A DNA stretch of 64,000 nt from JAENWD01 sp963796915 (lineage in GTDB: Bacteria; Acidobacteriota; Vicinamibacteria; Vicinamibacterales; JAENWD01), in contig CAWCNI010000002.1 of assembly GCA_963796915.1 (NCBI GenBank), forward strand, positions 1,518,399 to 1,582,398, read 5' to 3'. The translations under genes and the position numbers were made by a program. The stretch's first letter is position 1. Every line of letters begins with the position of its first letter. Below are positions 36,768 through 46,184 of the stretch, in pieces. Under the pieces are notes generated by a model. The model made no database searches. It was given only the letters and a program-made list of their open reading frames with translations, and was not told the DNA's origin.

Positions 36768-37472
36768 GTGGGCCAGAAAGTTCACCCGTACGGGTTCCGG
36801 CTCGGGTTCAACAAGACCTGGCGGTCGCGTTGGTACTCGGATCGCGACTACGCCAAGCTGTTGCACGAGGACCTGTCGCTGCGCGACGACCTCAAGACGC
36901 GGTTCCAGCACGCCGGCGTGTCGAAGATCGAGACCGAGCGCGCGGCCAACAAGCTGAAGATCGACATCTACACCAGCCGCCCCGGCATCATCATCGGGCG
37001 GAAGGGCACCGAGGTCGACAAGCTGAAGCAGGAAGTGCAGAAGCGCACCAGCCGCGAGGTCTTCATCAACATCCAGGAGATCCAGAAGCCGGAGCTGGAC
37101 AGCCAGTTGATTGCCGAATCGGTGGCGATGCAGCTGGAAAAGCGCGTGGCGTTCCGCCGCGCGATGCGCAAGGCCGTCGAGTCTGCGCTGCGCTTTGGCG
37201 CGCGCGGGATCAAGGTCCGCGTGTCCGGTCGGCTCAACGGCGCCGAAATCGCCCGCTCCGAGTGGTACCTGCACGGCCAGCTGCCGCTGCAGACGCTGCG
37301 CGCCGACATCGACTACGGGTTTGCCGAAGCCAACACCACCTACGGCCAGATTGGCGTGAAGGTGTGGCTCTACAAGGGCGAGCGGCTGCGGCCGCGCGTC
37401 GGCCGCGAGGAAGAGTACCGCGAGCGCGGTCCGCGTCGCGACCCGAGGCCGGCGCCGGCGGGGCGACGGTAG
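36768..37472 (+). CDS. rpsC: 30S ribosomal protein S3
   Basis: mRNA-entry-channel protein, 234 residues from GTG 36768. GQKVHPYGFRLG, the KH-domain GIIIGRKGTEVDKL and the C-terminal GQIGVKVWLYKGE are conserved. Three bases after rplV. Confidence 0.98.
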   Translation: MGQKVHPYGFRLGFNKTWRSRWYSDRDYAKLLHEDLSLRDDLKTRFQHAGVSKIETERAANKLKIDIYTSRPGIIIGRKGTEVDKLKQEVQKRTSREVFINIQEIQKPELDSQLIAESVAMQLEKRVAFRRAMRKAVESALRFGARGIKVRVSGRLNGAEIARSEWYLHGQLPLQTLRADIDYGFAEANTTYGQIGVKVWLYKGERLRPRVGREEEYRERGPRRDPRPAPAGRR

Positions 37473-37486
37473 GCACTGACGAATTG

Positions 37487-37651
37487 GGAATGAAGAACGA
37501 GGAATGAAGAACGAGGAATGAAGAATGAGGAGTGAAGAATGAAGAATCAAGGAAGAACGGAGCGCGGCAGGCACGAGACGACGGTGACTCCGCTCGCCAT
37601 TCTTCATGCTTCATTTTCCATTCTTCATTTTCCATTCTTCATTTTTCACTC
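37487..37651 (+). repeat. Heptamer-repeat inverted array (GAAGAAT / ATTCTTC family) before rplP
   Basis: The left arm (37487-37548) is nine heptamers such as GAATGAA, GAACGAG, GAATGAG. The right arm (37599-37651) is ATTCTTC, ATGCTTC, ATTTTCC, ATTCTTC, ATTTTCC, ATTCTTC, ATTTTTC. About 50 bases of GC-rich DNA separate them. The AT-rich composition stands out sharply from the surrounding operon. Confidence 0.9.
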
Positions 37652-37669
37652 GAGTAGGGGAATCGCATC

Positions 37670-38092
37670 ATGTTGATGCCGAAGAAGGTCAAGTTCCGGA
37701 AGCAGCAGCGCGGCCGGATGGCGGGCAAGGCGTGGCGGGGGTCCGACGTGTCGTTTGGCGACTACGGGCTCAAGGCGCTCGAGCCGTGCTGGCTGACGGC
37801 GCGCCAGATTGAGGCGGCCCGCGTCGCGATGACTCGGTCCATCAAGCGCGGCGGCAAGATCTGGGTGCGCGTGTTCCCGGACAAGCCGATTACCAAGAAG
37901 CCCCAGGAAACCCGCATGGGTAAGGGCAAGGGCGCACCGGATCAGTGGGTGTGCGTGGTGCGGCCGGGGCGGATTCTGTTCGAGATGGAAGGCGTGGTCG
38001 AACTCGACGCGCGCGCGGCGATGAAGCTGGCCGCGGCCAAGCTGCCCATCCTGACCAAGTTCGCCACCCGGTTTGCCCAGGAGCGGGTGTGA
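37670..38092 (+). CDS. rplP: 50S ribosomal protein L16
   Basis: Binds near the A-site tRNA; 140 residues. MLMPKKVKFRKQQRGRM start, SFGDYGLKALEPCWLTARQIEA and GKGKGAPDQWVCVVRPGRILFE are signatures. ATG 37670 matches the conserved MLMPK start. Confidence 0.98.
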   Translation: MLMPKKVKFRKQQRGRMAGKAWRGSDVSFGDYGLKALEPCWLTARQIEAARVAMTRSIKRGGKIWVRVFPDKPITKKPQETRMGKGKGAPDQWVCVVRPGRILFEMEGVVELDARAAMKLAAAKLPILTKFATRFAQERV

Positions 38093-38286
38093 TGGCCAAG
38101 ATCGCTGAACTGCGCGACCTGTCGCTGGACGAGCTGCGCGCGAAAGAGCACAGCCTGGACGACGAGTTGTTCCGGCTGCGGATTCGCAAGTCGATGGGCC
38201 AGCTGGATGTGCCGCTGAAAGTGCGCGGCGTGCGTCGCGACCTGGCGCGGGTGAAGACGCTGCTGCAGCAGAAAAAAAAGGCGTAG
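38092..38286 (+). CDS. rpmC: 50S ribosomal protein L29
   Basis: Small helical-hairpin protein next to L23 at the tunnel exit; 64 residues. LRDLSLDELRAKE and the VRRDLARVKTLL C-terminal helix are typical. ATG overlaps the rplP TGA by one base. Confidence 0.96.
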   Translation: MAKIAELRDLSLDELRAKEHSLDDELFRLRIRKSMGQLDVPLKVRGVRRDLARVKTLLQQKKKA

Positions 38287-38348
38287 CAGACAGCGGGCAG
38301 CGGGCAGCAGGCAGTGCTGTCAGCCGCCAGCGGCCGGCCGCCAGCTAC
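38287..38348 (+). repeat. Heptamer-repeat inverted array (GGCAGCG family) before rpsQ
   Basis: GGGCAGC, GGGCAGC, AGGCAGT, GCTGTCA, GCCGCCA, GCGGCCG, GCCGCCA, GCTAC. Period seven runs through both arms without a break. It ends at CTACGAGGAATGCG-ATG of rpsQ. Confidence 0.88.
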
Positions 38349-38358
38349 GAGGAATGCG

Positions 38359-38607
38359 ATGAGTAAAGCAGAGAAGCTCGGAACCGTGGTCAGCGACAAG
38401 ATGACGAAGACTGTCGTCGTCGCCGTCGAGCGCGTGATTCGCCACGGCCTTTACGGCAAGGCGATGCGCCGGACCTCGAAGTTCGTGGCCCACGACGAGC
38501 AGGGCGCCAAGTCTGGAGACGAGGTGGCCATCGTCGAGAGCCGCCCGCTCAGCGCCCGCAAGCGCTGGGTCGTGACGCGCGTCGTGCGCAAGGGCGCCGG
38601 GGTCTAA
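38359..38607 (+). CDS. rpsQ: 30S ribosomal protein S17
   Basis: Primary 16S-binding protein, 82 residues, OB fold. LGTVVSDKMTKTVVVAVE and the DEVAIVESRPLSARKRW block are conserved. ATG 38359; an in-frame start at 38314 lies in repeat sequence. Confidence 0.97.
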   Translation: MSKAEKLGTVVSDKMTKTVVVAVERVIRHGLYGKAMRRTSKFVAHDEQGAKSGDEVAIVESRPLSARKRWVVTRVVRKGAGV

Positions 38608-38617
38608 GGAGGACGCC

Positions 38618-38986
38618 ATGATTCAGATGCGTTCGATCCTCGACGTCGCCGACAACTCCGGCGCGAGGAAGATCTCGGTCATCAACCCGATCGGCGGATC
38701 CACCGGCCGCTACGCGCGGCTCGGTGACATCGTCACCGCGTCGGTGAAGGAAGCCGCGCCGGATGGCACGGTGAAGAAGGGCCAGGTCGTGAAGGCCGTC
38801 ATCGTCAGGACGCGCAAGGAACAGCGCCGGCGCGACGGAAGTTATATCCGGTTCGATCGCAATGCCGCCGTGCTGGTCAACGACAACGGGGAGCCGATTG
38901 GCACCCGTGTGTTCGGGCCGGTCGCGCGCGAACTGCGCGAGCGCAAGTTCATGAAGATCGTGTCGCTCGCGCCCGAGGTGCTCTAG
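38618..38986 (+). CDS. rplN: 50S ribosomal protein L14
   Basis: Subunit-interface protein, 122 residues. MIQMRSILDVADNSGARKI and FDRNAAVLVNDNGEPIGTRV are signatures. A full AAGGAGG Shine-Dalgarno at 38606-38612 overlaps the rpsQ stop. Confidence 0.98.
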   Translation: MIQMRSILDVADNSGARKISVINPIGGSTGRYARLGDIVTASVKEAAPDGTVKKGQVVKAVIVRTRKEQRRRDGSYIRFDRNAAVLVNDNGEPIGTRVFGPVARELRERKFMKIVSLAPEVL

Positions 38987-38988
38987 CA

Positions 38989-39321
38989 ATGTCACGTCTG
39001 CAGTCTCCCATCCGGCGCAACGACACCGTCCTCGTGACGACGGGGAAGGACCGCGGCAAGAAAGGCCGCGTGATCCGTGTCGTCACCGAGAAGAACCGCC
39101 TGATCGTCGAAGGCGTCAACCTGATCAAGCGTCACACCAAGCCGAACCCGGCGAAGAACATCAAGGGCGGCGTGGTGCAGCGCGAGGCGACGCTGCACGC
39201 CAGCAACGTGCAGCTGGTGTGCCCCGAGTGCGGCGCGCACACGCGCATCGGGCACAAGGTGCTCGAGGACGGCCGTAAGGTGCGGGTGTGCCGCAAGTGC
39301 GATGGAGTGGTGGACAAATGA
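38989..39321 (+). CDS. rplX: 50S ribosomal protein L24
   Basis: Assembly-initiator protein, 110 residues. KOW motif VLVTTGKDRGKKGRVIRV and VNLIKRHTKPN precede a C-terminal zinc-ribbon-like part, CPECG and CRKCDG. Two bases after rplN; ATGA overlap with rplE. Confidence 0.97.
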   Translation: MSRLQSPIRRNDTVLVTTGKDRGKKGRVIRVVTEKNRLIVEGVNLIKRHTKPNPAKNIKGGVVQREATLHASNVQLVCPECGAHTRIGHKVLEDGRKVRVCRKCDGVVDK

Positions 39322-39860
39322 ACCGCCTCCGCGAGAAGTACCAGAAAGAGGTCGCGCCGGTCCTGAAGAAGGAGTTCGGCTACACCAACGTGATGGCCAT
39401 CCCCCGGGTCACCAAAGTGGTGATCAACATGGGGCTCGGTGAAGCGACGAGCAACTCGAAGATCGTCGACACCGCCGCTGACGAACTGTCGAAGATCACC
39501 GGCCAGAAGGCCACCGTGCGGCGTGCGAAGAAGTCGATCGCCGCCTTCAAGGTGCGCCAGGGCATGGCGGTCGGCGCGACGGTGACGCTGCGCGGCGAGC
39601 GGATGTTCGAGTTCCTCGACCGGCTGATCGGGATTGCCCTGCCGCGCGTGCGCGACTTCAAGGGCATCTCGGCCAAAGGGTTCGACGGCCGCGGCAATTA
39701 CACGCTCGGCCTGAAGGACCAGATCATCTTCCCGGAGATCGACTACATGAAGGTCGACAAGGCCCGGGGCATGAACGTGTCTGTCGTCACGACGGCGAAG
39801 ACCGACGAAGAAGCGCGCAAGCTGCTGCAGCTCATCGGGCTGCCGTTCAGGAGCAATTGA
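39318..39860 (+). CDS. rplE: 50S ribosomal protein L5
   Basis: Central-protuberance protein that binds 5S rRNA, 180 residues. LREKYQKEVAPVLKKEF, NPNVMAIPRV-type segment (here NVMAIPRVTKVVINMGLGEA) and GRGNYTLGLKDQIIFPEIDY are conserved. ATG 39318 overlaps the rplX stop. Confidence 0.98.
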   Translation: MNRLREKYQKEVAPVLKKEFGYTNVMAIPRVTKVVINMGLGEATSNSKIVDTAADELSKITGQKATVRRAKKSIAAFKVRQGMAVGATVTLRGERMFEFLDRLIGIALPRVRDFKGISAKGFDGRGNYTLGLKDQIIFPEIDYMKVDKARGMNVSVVTTAKTDEEARKLLQLIGLPFRSN

Positions 39861-39864
39861 TCCA

Positions 39865-40050
39865 ATGGCGACGACAGCCAAGATCGCGAAGGAAGCCAAG
39901 ACGCTCAAGTACAAGATCCGCCACCGCAACCGCTGCAAGCAGTGCGGCAGACCGCGGGCGTATCTGCGCAAGTTCGCTCTCTGCCGTCTCTGCTTCCGGA
40001 AGGCGGCGCTCGAGGGCGACGTCACGGGCGTGACCAAGAGCAGCTGGTAG
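39865..40050 (+). CDS. rpsN: 30S ribosomal protein S14, zinc type
   Basis: 61 residues, the short zinc-binding form. The knuckles CKQC and CRLC frame GRPRAYLRKFAL, and the KSSW end is standard. A zinc-independent paralogue would be ~100 residues and is not in this window. Confidence 0.97.
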   Translation: MATTAKIAKEAKTLKYKIRHRNRCKQCGRPRAYLRKFALCRLCFRKAALEGDVTGVTKSSW

Positions 40051-40084
40051 GGCAGTTCGACAGGCCAGAGAAGGTTCAAGAGAC

Positions 40085-40492
40085 ATGACTGATCCGATTT
40101 CCGACATGCTCACGCGCGTGCGCAACGCCGTCACGGCCAAGCATGCACGCGTCGATGTGCCGGCCTCGAAGGTGAAGGCGGAGATTGCCCGCATCCTGGC
40201 GGACGAGGGCTACATCTCGGGGTTCAAGATGGTGGACGAGTCCACGCCGAAGGGCGGACCGCGCCACCTGATCCGGATGTTCCTGAAGTACGGACCGCAC
40301 GGCGAGAAGGTCATCACGGGCATCCAGCGCGTGAGCCGGCCGGGCCGCCGCGTCTACTTCGGGCACGAGGACGTGCCGCGGGTGCTCGGCGGACTCGGCA
40401 CCAGCATCCTGACGACGTCGCGCGGCGTGATGAGCGGCCGCGACGCCGCCAAGGCCGGCGTCGGCGGCGAAGTGCTCTGCAACGTGTGGTAG
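40085..40492 (+). CDS. rpsH: 30S ribosomal protein S8
   Basis: Binds 16S central domain; represses the spc operon in E. coli. 135 residues. DPISDMLTRVRNAVTAKHARV and STSRGVMSGRDA-type end (here TTSRGVMSGRDAAKAGVGGEVLC) are typical. Confidence 0.98.
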   Translation: MTDPISDMLTRVRNAVTAKHARVDVPASKVKAEIARILADEGYISGFKMVDESTPKGGPRHLIRMFLKYGPHGEKVITGIQRVSRPGRRVYFGHEDVPRVLGGLGTSILTTSRGVMSGRDAAKAGVGGEVLCNVW

Positions 40493-40553
40493 TGGCGCCG
40501 GGGCTGCTGGCCTACGCCGGCGGCAGGAGCCAGAAGCGACAAGGAATCAGAAG

Positions 40554-41090
40554 ATGTCTCGTATCGGAAAGAAGCCAATCGTCGTCCCGAAGGGCGTGAC
40601 CGTCCAGGTGGCCGAGGGCGCCGTGGACGTCAAGGGGCCGAAGGGCCAGCTGCGGCAGCCGCTGCCGCCCGGCATCGTGTTCGAGCTGGCCGACGGCCAG
40701 CTGCACGCGAAGACCGAGAGCGACAAGCAGGAGCTCCGCAAGTTTCACGGGCTGGGCCGCACGCTGGTCGCCAACGCGGTGCTCGGCGTGACGGAAGGCT
40801 TCAAGAAGGAGCTCGACATCGTGGGCGTCGGCTACCGCGCCGAGGCCAAGGGACGGCAGGTGGTCTTCGCGCTCGGCTTCTCGCACCCGGTGGTGCTCGA
40901 CGTGCCGCAGGGCGTGGACGTGGCCGTGTCGAACCAGACGCACATCACGGTGACCGGCGTGGACCGGCAGCTGGTGGGCCAGGTGGCCGCCAACATCCGG
41001 CAGTTCCGCCGTCCGGACCCTTACAAGCAGAAGGGCGTCCGCTACACCGGCGAAGTGCTGAAGAAGAAGGTCGGGAAAACTGGCGCGTAG
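40554..41090 (+). CDS. rplF: 50S ribosomal protein L6
   Basis: Sits by the sarcin-ricin loop and stalk base; 178 residues. MSRIGKKPIVVPKGV and the C-terminal RRPDPYKQKGVRYTGE are signatures. ATG 40554 lies behind GACAAGGAATCAGAAG, a variant of the common ribosome-binding cassette. Confidence 0.98.
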   Translation: MSRIGKKPIVVPKGVTVQVAEGAVDVKGPKGQLRQPLPPGIVFELADGQLHAKTESDKQELRKFHGLGRTLVANAVLGVTEGFKKELDIVGVGYRAEAKGRQVVFALGFSHPVVLDVPQGVDVAVSNQTHITVTGVDRQLVGQVAANIRQFRRPDPYKQKGVRYTGEVLKKKVGKTGA

Positions 41091-41108
41091 TGCGTTGAGA
41101 GAACGACG

Positions 41109-41483
41109 ATGAAGATTGAGACCAAGGAAGATCGCCGCGACCGGATCAAGCTGCGGCTGCGCAAGCGGATCGCCGGCACGCCGGAGCGTCCGCGCCTGTC
41201 GGTGTTCCGCAGCTCGGCGCACATCTACGTGCAGGTCATCGACGACCGCACGGGCACGACGCTGGCGGCGGCCTCGACGGCCGAGCCATCGCTCAAGGGC
41301 GCGCTCGAGAAGGGCGCCCGGGGCGGCAACGTGAAGGGCGCGCAGGCGGTTGGCGCCGCCATTGCCGAACGCCTCAAGGCGAAGGGCATCACCTCGGTCG
41401 TCTTCGACCGGAACGGGTTCCTCTATCACGGCCGCATCAAGGCCGTCGCCGAGGCAGCGCGCCAGGCGGGGCTGGAGTTCTAG
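41109..41483 (+). CDS. rplR: 50S ribosomal protein L18
   Basis: 5S rRNA-binding protein, 124 residues. RLRKRIAGTPERPRLSVFRS and the FDRNGFLYHGRIKAVAEAAR C-terminus are conserved. 18 bases after rplF. Confidence 0.98.
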   Translation: MKIETKEDRRDRIKLRLRKRIAGTPERPRLSVFRSSAHIYVQVIDDRTGTTLAAASTAEPSLKGALEKGARGGNVKGAQAVGAAIAERLKAKGITSVVFDRNGFLYHGRIKAVAEAARQAGLEF

Positions 41484-41485
41484 TG

Positions 41486-42004
41486 ATGAAAACGCGCGAA
41501 CGAATTGACGCGTCGCAGCTCGATTTGCGGGACACCGTGGTGGCAATCAATCGCGTCACCAAGGTCGTCAAGGGCGGCAAGAACCTGAGCTTCAGCGCGC
41601 TGGTCGTCGTCGGTGACGGCCACGGCGTGGTGGGTTTCGGGATCGGCAAGGCCAAGGAAGTGCCCTCGGCCATCAAGAAGGGCATCGAGGCCGCCAAGAA
41701 GGGGCTGATTCGCGTGCCGGTGCAGGGCTCGACGGTGCCGCACACAGTGACCGGGAAGTTCGGAGCCGGCGCCGTGCTGCTCAAGCCCGCGCCCGATGGC
41801 ACCGGCATCATCGCCGGCGCTGCCGTGCGCGCTGTGGTCGAGGCCGCCGGCATCACCAACGTGATGACCAAGTCGCTGGGCTCGGCCAACCCGCACAACG
41901 TGGTGCGCGCGACGTTCACGGGACTGTCCGAGCTGAAGGATCCGGCCAAGGTCGCGCGCATGCGCGGCAAGGAGCTGGCGGATCTCGAAGTGGCGACGGC
42001 GTAG
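41486..42004 (+). CDS. rpsE: 30S ribosomal protein S5
   Basis: Fidelity and mRNA-helicase-related 30S protein, 172 residues. VVAINRVTKVVKGGKNLSF, GVVGFGIGKAKEVPSAIKK and GAVLLKPAPDGTGIIAG are signatures. ATG 41486 chosen; GTG 41483 directly before it is also possible. Confidence 0.98.
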   Translation: MKTRERIDASQLDLRDTVVAINRVTKVVKGGKNLSFSALVVVGDGHGVVGFGIGKAKEVPSAIKKGIEAAKKGLIRVPVQGSTVPHTVTGKFGAGAVLLKPAPDGTGIIAGAAVRAVVEAAGITNVMTKSLGSANPHNVVRATFTGLSELKDPAKVARMRGKELADLEVATA

Positions 42005-42011
42005 GTGCGAC

Positions 42012-42227
42012 ATGGCAGCCAAGAAGAAGAACGTCCAGAACGCTGAGCAGAAGAAGGTGACGATCACGCTCGTCAAGAGCACCATCTGCTGCAACGACAG
42101 GCAGGTGAAGGTGGTCGAGAGCCTCGGGCTCCGGCGCATCCGCCACTCGGTGACGCTCGCCGATACCCCGGCCACGCGCGGCATGATCCTCAAGGTCCGC
42201 CACCTGGTCGCGGTCGAAGGGAATTAA
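42012..42227 (+). CDS. rpmD: 50S ribosomal protein L30
   Basis: 71 residues. TITLVKSTICCNDRQVKVV and LGLRRIRHSVTLADTPATRGMI match the L30 ferredoxin-like fold. The N-terminal MAAKKKNVQNAEQ is a short basic extension. Between rpsE and rplO as usual. Confidence 0.96.
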   Translation: MAAKKKNVQNAEQKKVTITLVKSTICCNDRQVKVVESLGLRRIRHSVTLADTPATRGMILKVRHLVAVEGN

Positions 42228-42231
42228 GACG

Positions 42232-42705
42232 ATGGGTCTCGACAAGCTCAAGCCCGCCGAGGGCTCCAAAGGCAAGAAGTTCCGCGTCGGGCGCGGCCAG
42301 GGCTCGGGCAACGGCAAGACTGCCGGCCGCGGGCACAAGGGCGCCCAGTCGCGTTCGGGCTGGAAGCACAAGCGCGGGTTCGAGGGCGGCCAGATGCCGC
42401 TCCACCGCCGCGTGCCCAAGCGCGGCTTCACCAACATCTTCCGCCGGGAGTTCTCGGTGGTGAACATCGATCGGCTGGTCGAGGTGTTCGAGGCCGGCAC
42501 GGTGATCACGCCGGAGCTGCTGCACGAGAAGGGCATCGCGCGGTCGGGGACGCCGATCAAGATCCTGGCGCGCGGCGACGTGGACAAGGCGTTCACCATC
42601 AAGGCGCACAAGTTCAGCGGCAAGGCCGCGGAGAAGATCGCCGCCGCCGGTGGCACGACCGAAGTCCTGTCGACGGCTGCCGTCGCGGGCGCCTCGAGCC
42701 TGTAG
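42232..42705 (+). CDS. rplO: 50S ribosomal protein L15
   Basis: 157 residues. KFRVGRGQGSGNGKTAGRGHKGAQSR is the conserved basic N-terminal block (a shortened quotation is sufficient: GRGQGSGNGKTAGRGHKG), and GFEGGQMPLHRRVPKRGF follows. The stop codon is the first TAG of a heptamer array. Confidence 0.97.
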   Translation: MGLDKLKPAEGSKGKKFRVGRGQGSGNGKTAGRGHKGAQSRSGWKHKRGFEGGQMPLHRRVPKRGFTNIFRREFSVVNIDRLVEVFEAGTVITPELLHEKGIARSGTPIKILARGDVDKAFTIKAHKFSGKAAEKIAAAGGTTEVLSTAAVAGASSL

Positions 42706-42737
42706 CCCGTAGTCCGTAGCCCGTAGCCCGTAGCCCG
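42702..42737 (+). repeat. Heptamer array (GTAGCCC), single arm, before secY
   Basis: GTAGCCC, GTAGTCC, GTAGCCC, GTAGCCC, GTAGCCC. It begins inside the rplO stop codon. No complementary arm is present in this gap. Confidence 0.85.
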
Positions 42738-42752
42738 ATTAGAGATGACGGA

Positions 42753-44141
<1,389 letters not shown>

Positions 44142-44179
44142 ATCTGAAGACTCGAGTGCGGTCGCTGCGCGAGCCGTCG

Positions 44180-44896
44180 ATGGCCTTGAATCTCGTGATG
44201 ATTGGCCCGCCGGGCGCGGGCAAGGGAACCCAGGCGGGGCGCATCTGCCGGCAGTACGGGATCCCGAAGATCTCGACCGGCGACATGCTGCGTGAAGCCG
44301 TCGCCGAGGGCTCGGCGCTGGGCCGTGCGGTGAAGGACGTCATCGGCGCGGGCCGGCTGGTCGATGACCAGGCGATTATCGCGGTGGTCCGCGACCGCCT
44401 GAAGAAAGCGGATGCCCAGGCGGGCTTCGTGCTCGACGGGTTTCCGCGCACTGTGGCCCAGGCCCGCGCGCTCGACGACATGCTGGCCGATCGCGGCCCG
44501 CTCGTCGTCGTGGTCTTCGAGGTGCCGGAGCGCGAGTTGATGCGGCGCCTGACGTGGCGCCGGGTGTGCGCCGAGTGCGGCACTACCTACGGCGGCGTGG
44601 ACGTGCCGGAGCTGACGGGCGACCGTCGCGAAGGACCGGTGGAGTCGGGGCGGTGCAGGAAGTGTGGCGGCGCGCTGACGCAGCGGGCCGACGACAACGA
44701 TTCGGTGGTTCGTGACCGCCTGGCGGTGTTCACGAGCCAGACGGCGCCGCTGGTGGATTTCTACAGGGGCAGGCCGACCTTCAGCCTGGTGAACGGGCTG
44801 CAGGAGCCCGAACAGGTGACCGCAGACCTGACCCGGGCAATCGAGGCGGCACTGGAGCTGTCGACGACGGACGGCCCGGGCCGGGCACGCGCATGA
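44180..44896 (+). CDS. adk: Adenylate kinase, zinc-type LID
   Basis: Interconverts AMP, ADP and ATP. 238 residues from ATG 44180, giving MALNLVMIGPPGAGKGTQAG. The P-loop, the STGDML AMP-binding motif and DGFPRTVAQA are present. The LID contains CAECGTTYGG and CRKCGG, the four-cysteine zinc form. The C-terminal tail is longer than average. An in-frame extension back into secY is rejected. Confidence 0.97.
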   Translation: MALNLVMIGPPGAGKGTQAGRICRQYGIPKISTGDMLREAVAEGSALGRAVKDVIGAGRLVDDQAIIAVVRDRLKKADAQAGFVLDGFPRTVAQARALDDMLADRGPLVVVVFEVPERELMRRLTWRRVCAECGTTYGGVDVPELTGDRREGPVESGRCRKCGGALTQRADDNDSVVRDRLAVFTSQTAPLVDFYRGRPTFSLVNGLQEPEQVTADLTRAIEAALELSTTDGPGRARA

Positions 44897-45699
44897 TTGT
44901 GTGCAAGTCGCCAGCTGAGCTCGATCGGATGAAGGCGGCCAACCAGGTCGTGGCCGAAGTGCTGGCCGCGCTCCGCGAGGCGGTGAAGCCGGGTGTCACG
45001 ACCGGCGACCTCGACGCGCTGGCTGAAGCGAAGATCCGGGCGGCGGGGGCGGAGCCGGCGTTCAAGGGCTATCACGGGTTTCCGGCGACGATTTGCGCGT
45101 CGGTCAACCAGGAGGTGATCCACGGGATCCCTTCGCAGCGGGCCCTGGCAGAAGGCGACGTCATCTCGCTCGACCTGGGCGCCGTGCTCGACGGGTTCTA
45201 CGGCGACTCGGCGATCACGGTGCCGGTCGGCCGGGTGAACGAACGGGCGGCGGAGTTGCTGAGGGTCACCGAGGAGTCGCTGCACAGGGCCATCGCGCAG
45301 GTCCGGGTCGGCGCGCGGGTCTCGGACCTCGGCGAAGCGGTGCAGTCTCACGTCGAAGCGCACGGGTTCAGCGTGGTGCGCGAGTTCGTGGGACACGGGA
45401 TCGGGAGCCGGCTGCACGAGGAGCCGCAGATTCCCAACTACGGGCCGGCGGGGCGCGGGCCGAGGCTGGCCGAGGGCATGGTCCTGGCCATCGAGCCCAT
45501 GGTGAACATGGGCAAGCCCGGCGTGCGGGTGCTGTCGGATGGCTGGACCGCGGTGACGAAAGACGGGCTGCTGTCGGCCCACTTCGAGCACACCGTGGCG
45601 GTGACGCCGGGCGGGCCGCTGGTGCTGACGGCAGTGGGCGGGCCGGTGGTGGCCGGGGCGGATGGATACTGGGCCTCGCCTCAGACCGTCCGTTCGTGA
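44893..45699 (+). CDS. map: Methionine aminopeptidase, type I
   Basis: Removes the initiator Met from new proteins. 268 residues. The metal ligands fall in DLGAVLDGFYGDSAIT (two Asp), GHGIGSRLHEEP (His), EPMVN (Glu) and SAHFEHTVAVT (Glu region). ATG overlaps the adk stop. Confidence 0.97.
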   Translation: MIVCKSPAELDRMKAANQVVAEVLAALREAVKPGVTTGDLDALAEAKIRAAGAEPAFKGYHGFPATICASVNQEVIHGIPSQRALAEGDVISLDLGAVLDGFYGDSAITVPVGRVNERAAELLRVTEESLHRAIAQVRVGARVSDLGEAVQSHVEAHGFSVVREFVGHGIGSRLHEEPQIPNYGPAGRGPRLAEGMVLAIEPMVNMGKPGVRVLSDGWTAVTKDGLLSAHFEHTVAVTPGGPLVLTAVGGPVVAGADGYWASPQTVRS

Positions 45700-45703
45700 G
45701 AAA

Positions 45704-45922
45704 ATGGAAAGTTCGTCCCCGGGACCGGGCGAGGTCGAGGGGGTCGTGGTGGCCCAGCTGCCGAGCGCGCTCTACCGGGTGGACGTCGCCGGCCGGGCAA
45801 TCACGGCGCACCTGACCGGGGACATGCGGCGCAACTTCATCCGGGTGCTCGTGGGCGACCGGGTCAAAGTGGCGCTGAGCCCGGGAGATTTGACCCGGGG
45901 CAGGATTGTGGCGCGGCTCTAA
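45704..45922 (+). CDS. infA: Translation initiation factor IF-1
   Basis: 72-residue OB-fold factor that occupies the 30S A site. VEGVVVAQLPSALYRVDV, HLTGDMRRNFIRVLVGDRV and LSPGDLTRGRIVARL match IF-1; the usual first residues (MAKED) are replaced by MESSSPGPG. ATG 45704 lies four bases after map. A longer frame from 45662 overlaps map and is rejected. Confidence 0.95.
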   Translation: MESSSPGPGEVEGVVVAQLPSALYRVDVAGRAITAHLTGDMRRNFIRVLVGDRVKVALSPGDLTRGRIVARL

Positions 45923-45941
45923 CAGCGCCGAACAGACGTAG

Positions 45942-45961
45942 GGCCGAACTTCAGTTCGGCC
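45942..45961 (+). repeat. GGCCGAAC/GTTCGGCC hairpin before rpmJ
   Basis: Perfect 8-bp stem with loop TTCA, preceded by CGTAG, 12 bases upstream of rpmJ. It is a close relative of the hairpin before tuf2. Confidence 0.75.
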
Positions 45962-45973
45962 AAGGAACGACGA

Positions 45974-46087
45974 ATGAAGGTCAGAGCATCGGTCAAGCGG
46001 ATTTGTGACAAGTGCAAGGTCGTTCGCCGCGAGGGCGTGGTCCGGGTGATCTGCCCGAACCCGAAGCACAAGCAGCGACAGGGATAG
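45974..46087 (+). CDS. rpmJ: 50S ribosomal protein L36
   Basis: 37 residues, MKVRASVKRICDKCKVV onward, with CDKC, a third Cys and a His (CPNPKHKQRQG) making the zinc (C+) form. It follows infA after the hairpin and precedes rpsM, the standard order. Confidence 0.97.
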   Translation: MKVRASVKRICDKCKVVRREGVVRVICPNPKHKQRQG

Positions 46088-46089
46088 GA

Positions 46090-46169
46090 CGGGCTCCGGG
46101 CTTCGGGCTCCGGGCTCCAGGAAAATCCTGGGCCCTCCCCGTAGCCAGTAGCCTGGAGTCCGTAGCCAG
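46090..46169 (+). repeat. Heptamer-repeat inverted array (GGGCTCC left, GTAGCCA right) before rpsM
   Basis: The left arm is GGGCTCC, GGGCTTC, GGGCTCC, GGGCTCC. CCAGGA-aaa-TCCTGG forms the centre. The right arm is GTAGCCA, GTAGCCT, GGAGTCC, GTAGCCA. This is the mirror of the rpsJ and rplA arrays: the C family is on the left and the B family on the right. It ends at GACAAGGATTCAGTAC-ATG. Confidence 0.9.
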
Positions 46170-46184
46170 ACAAGGATTCAGTAC

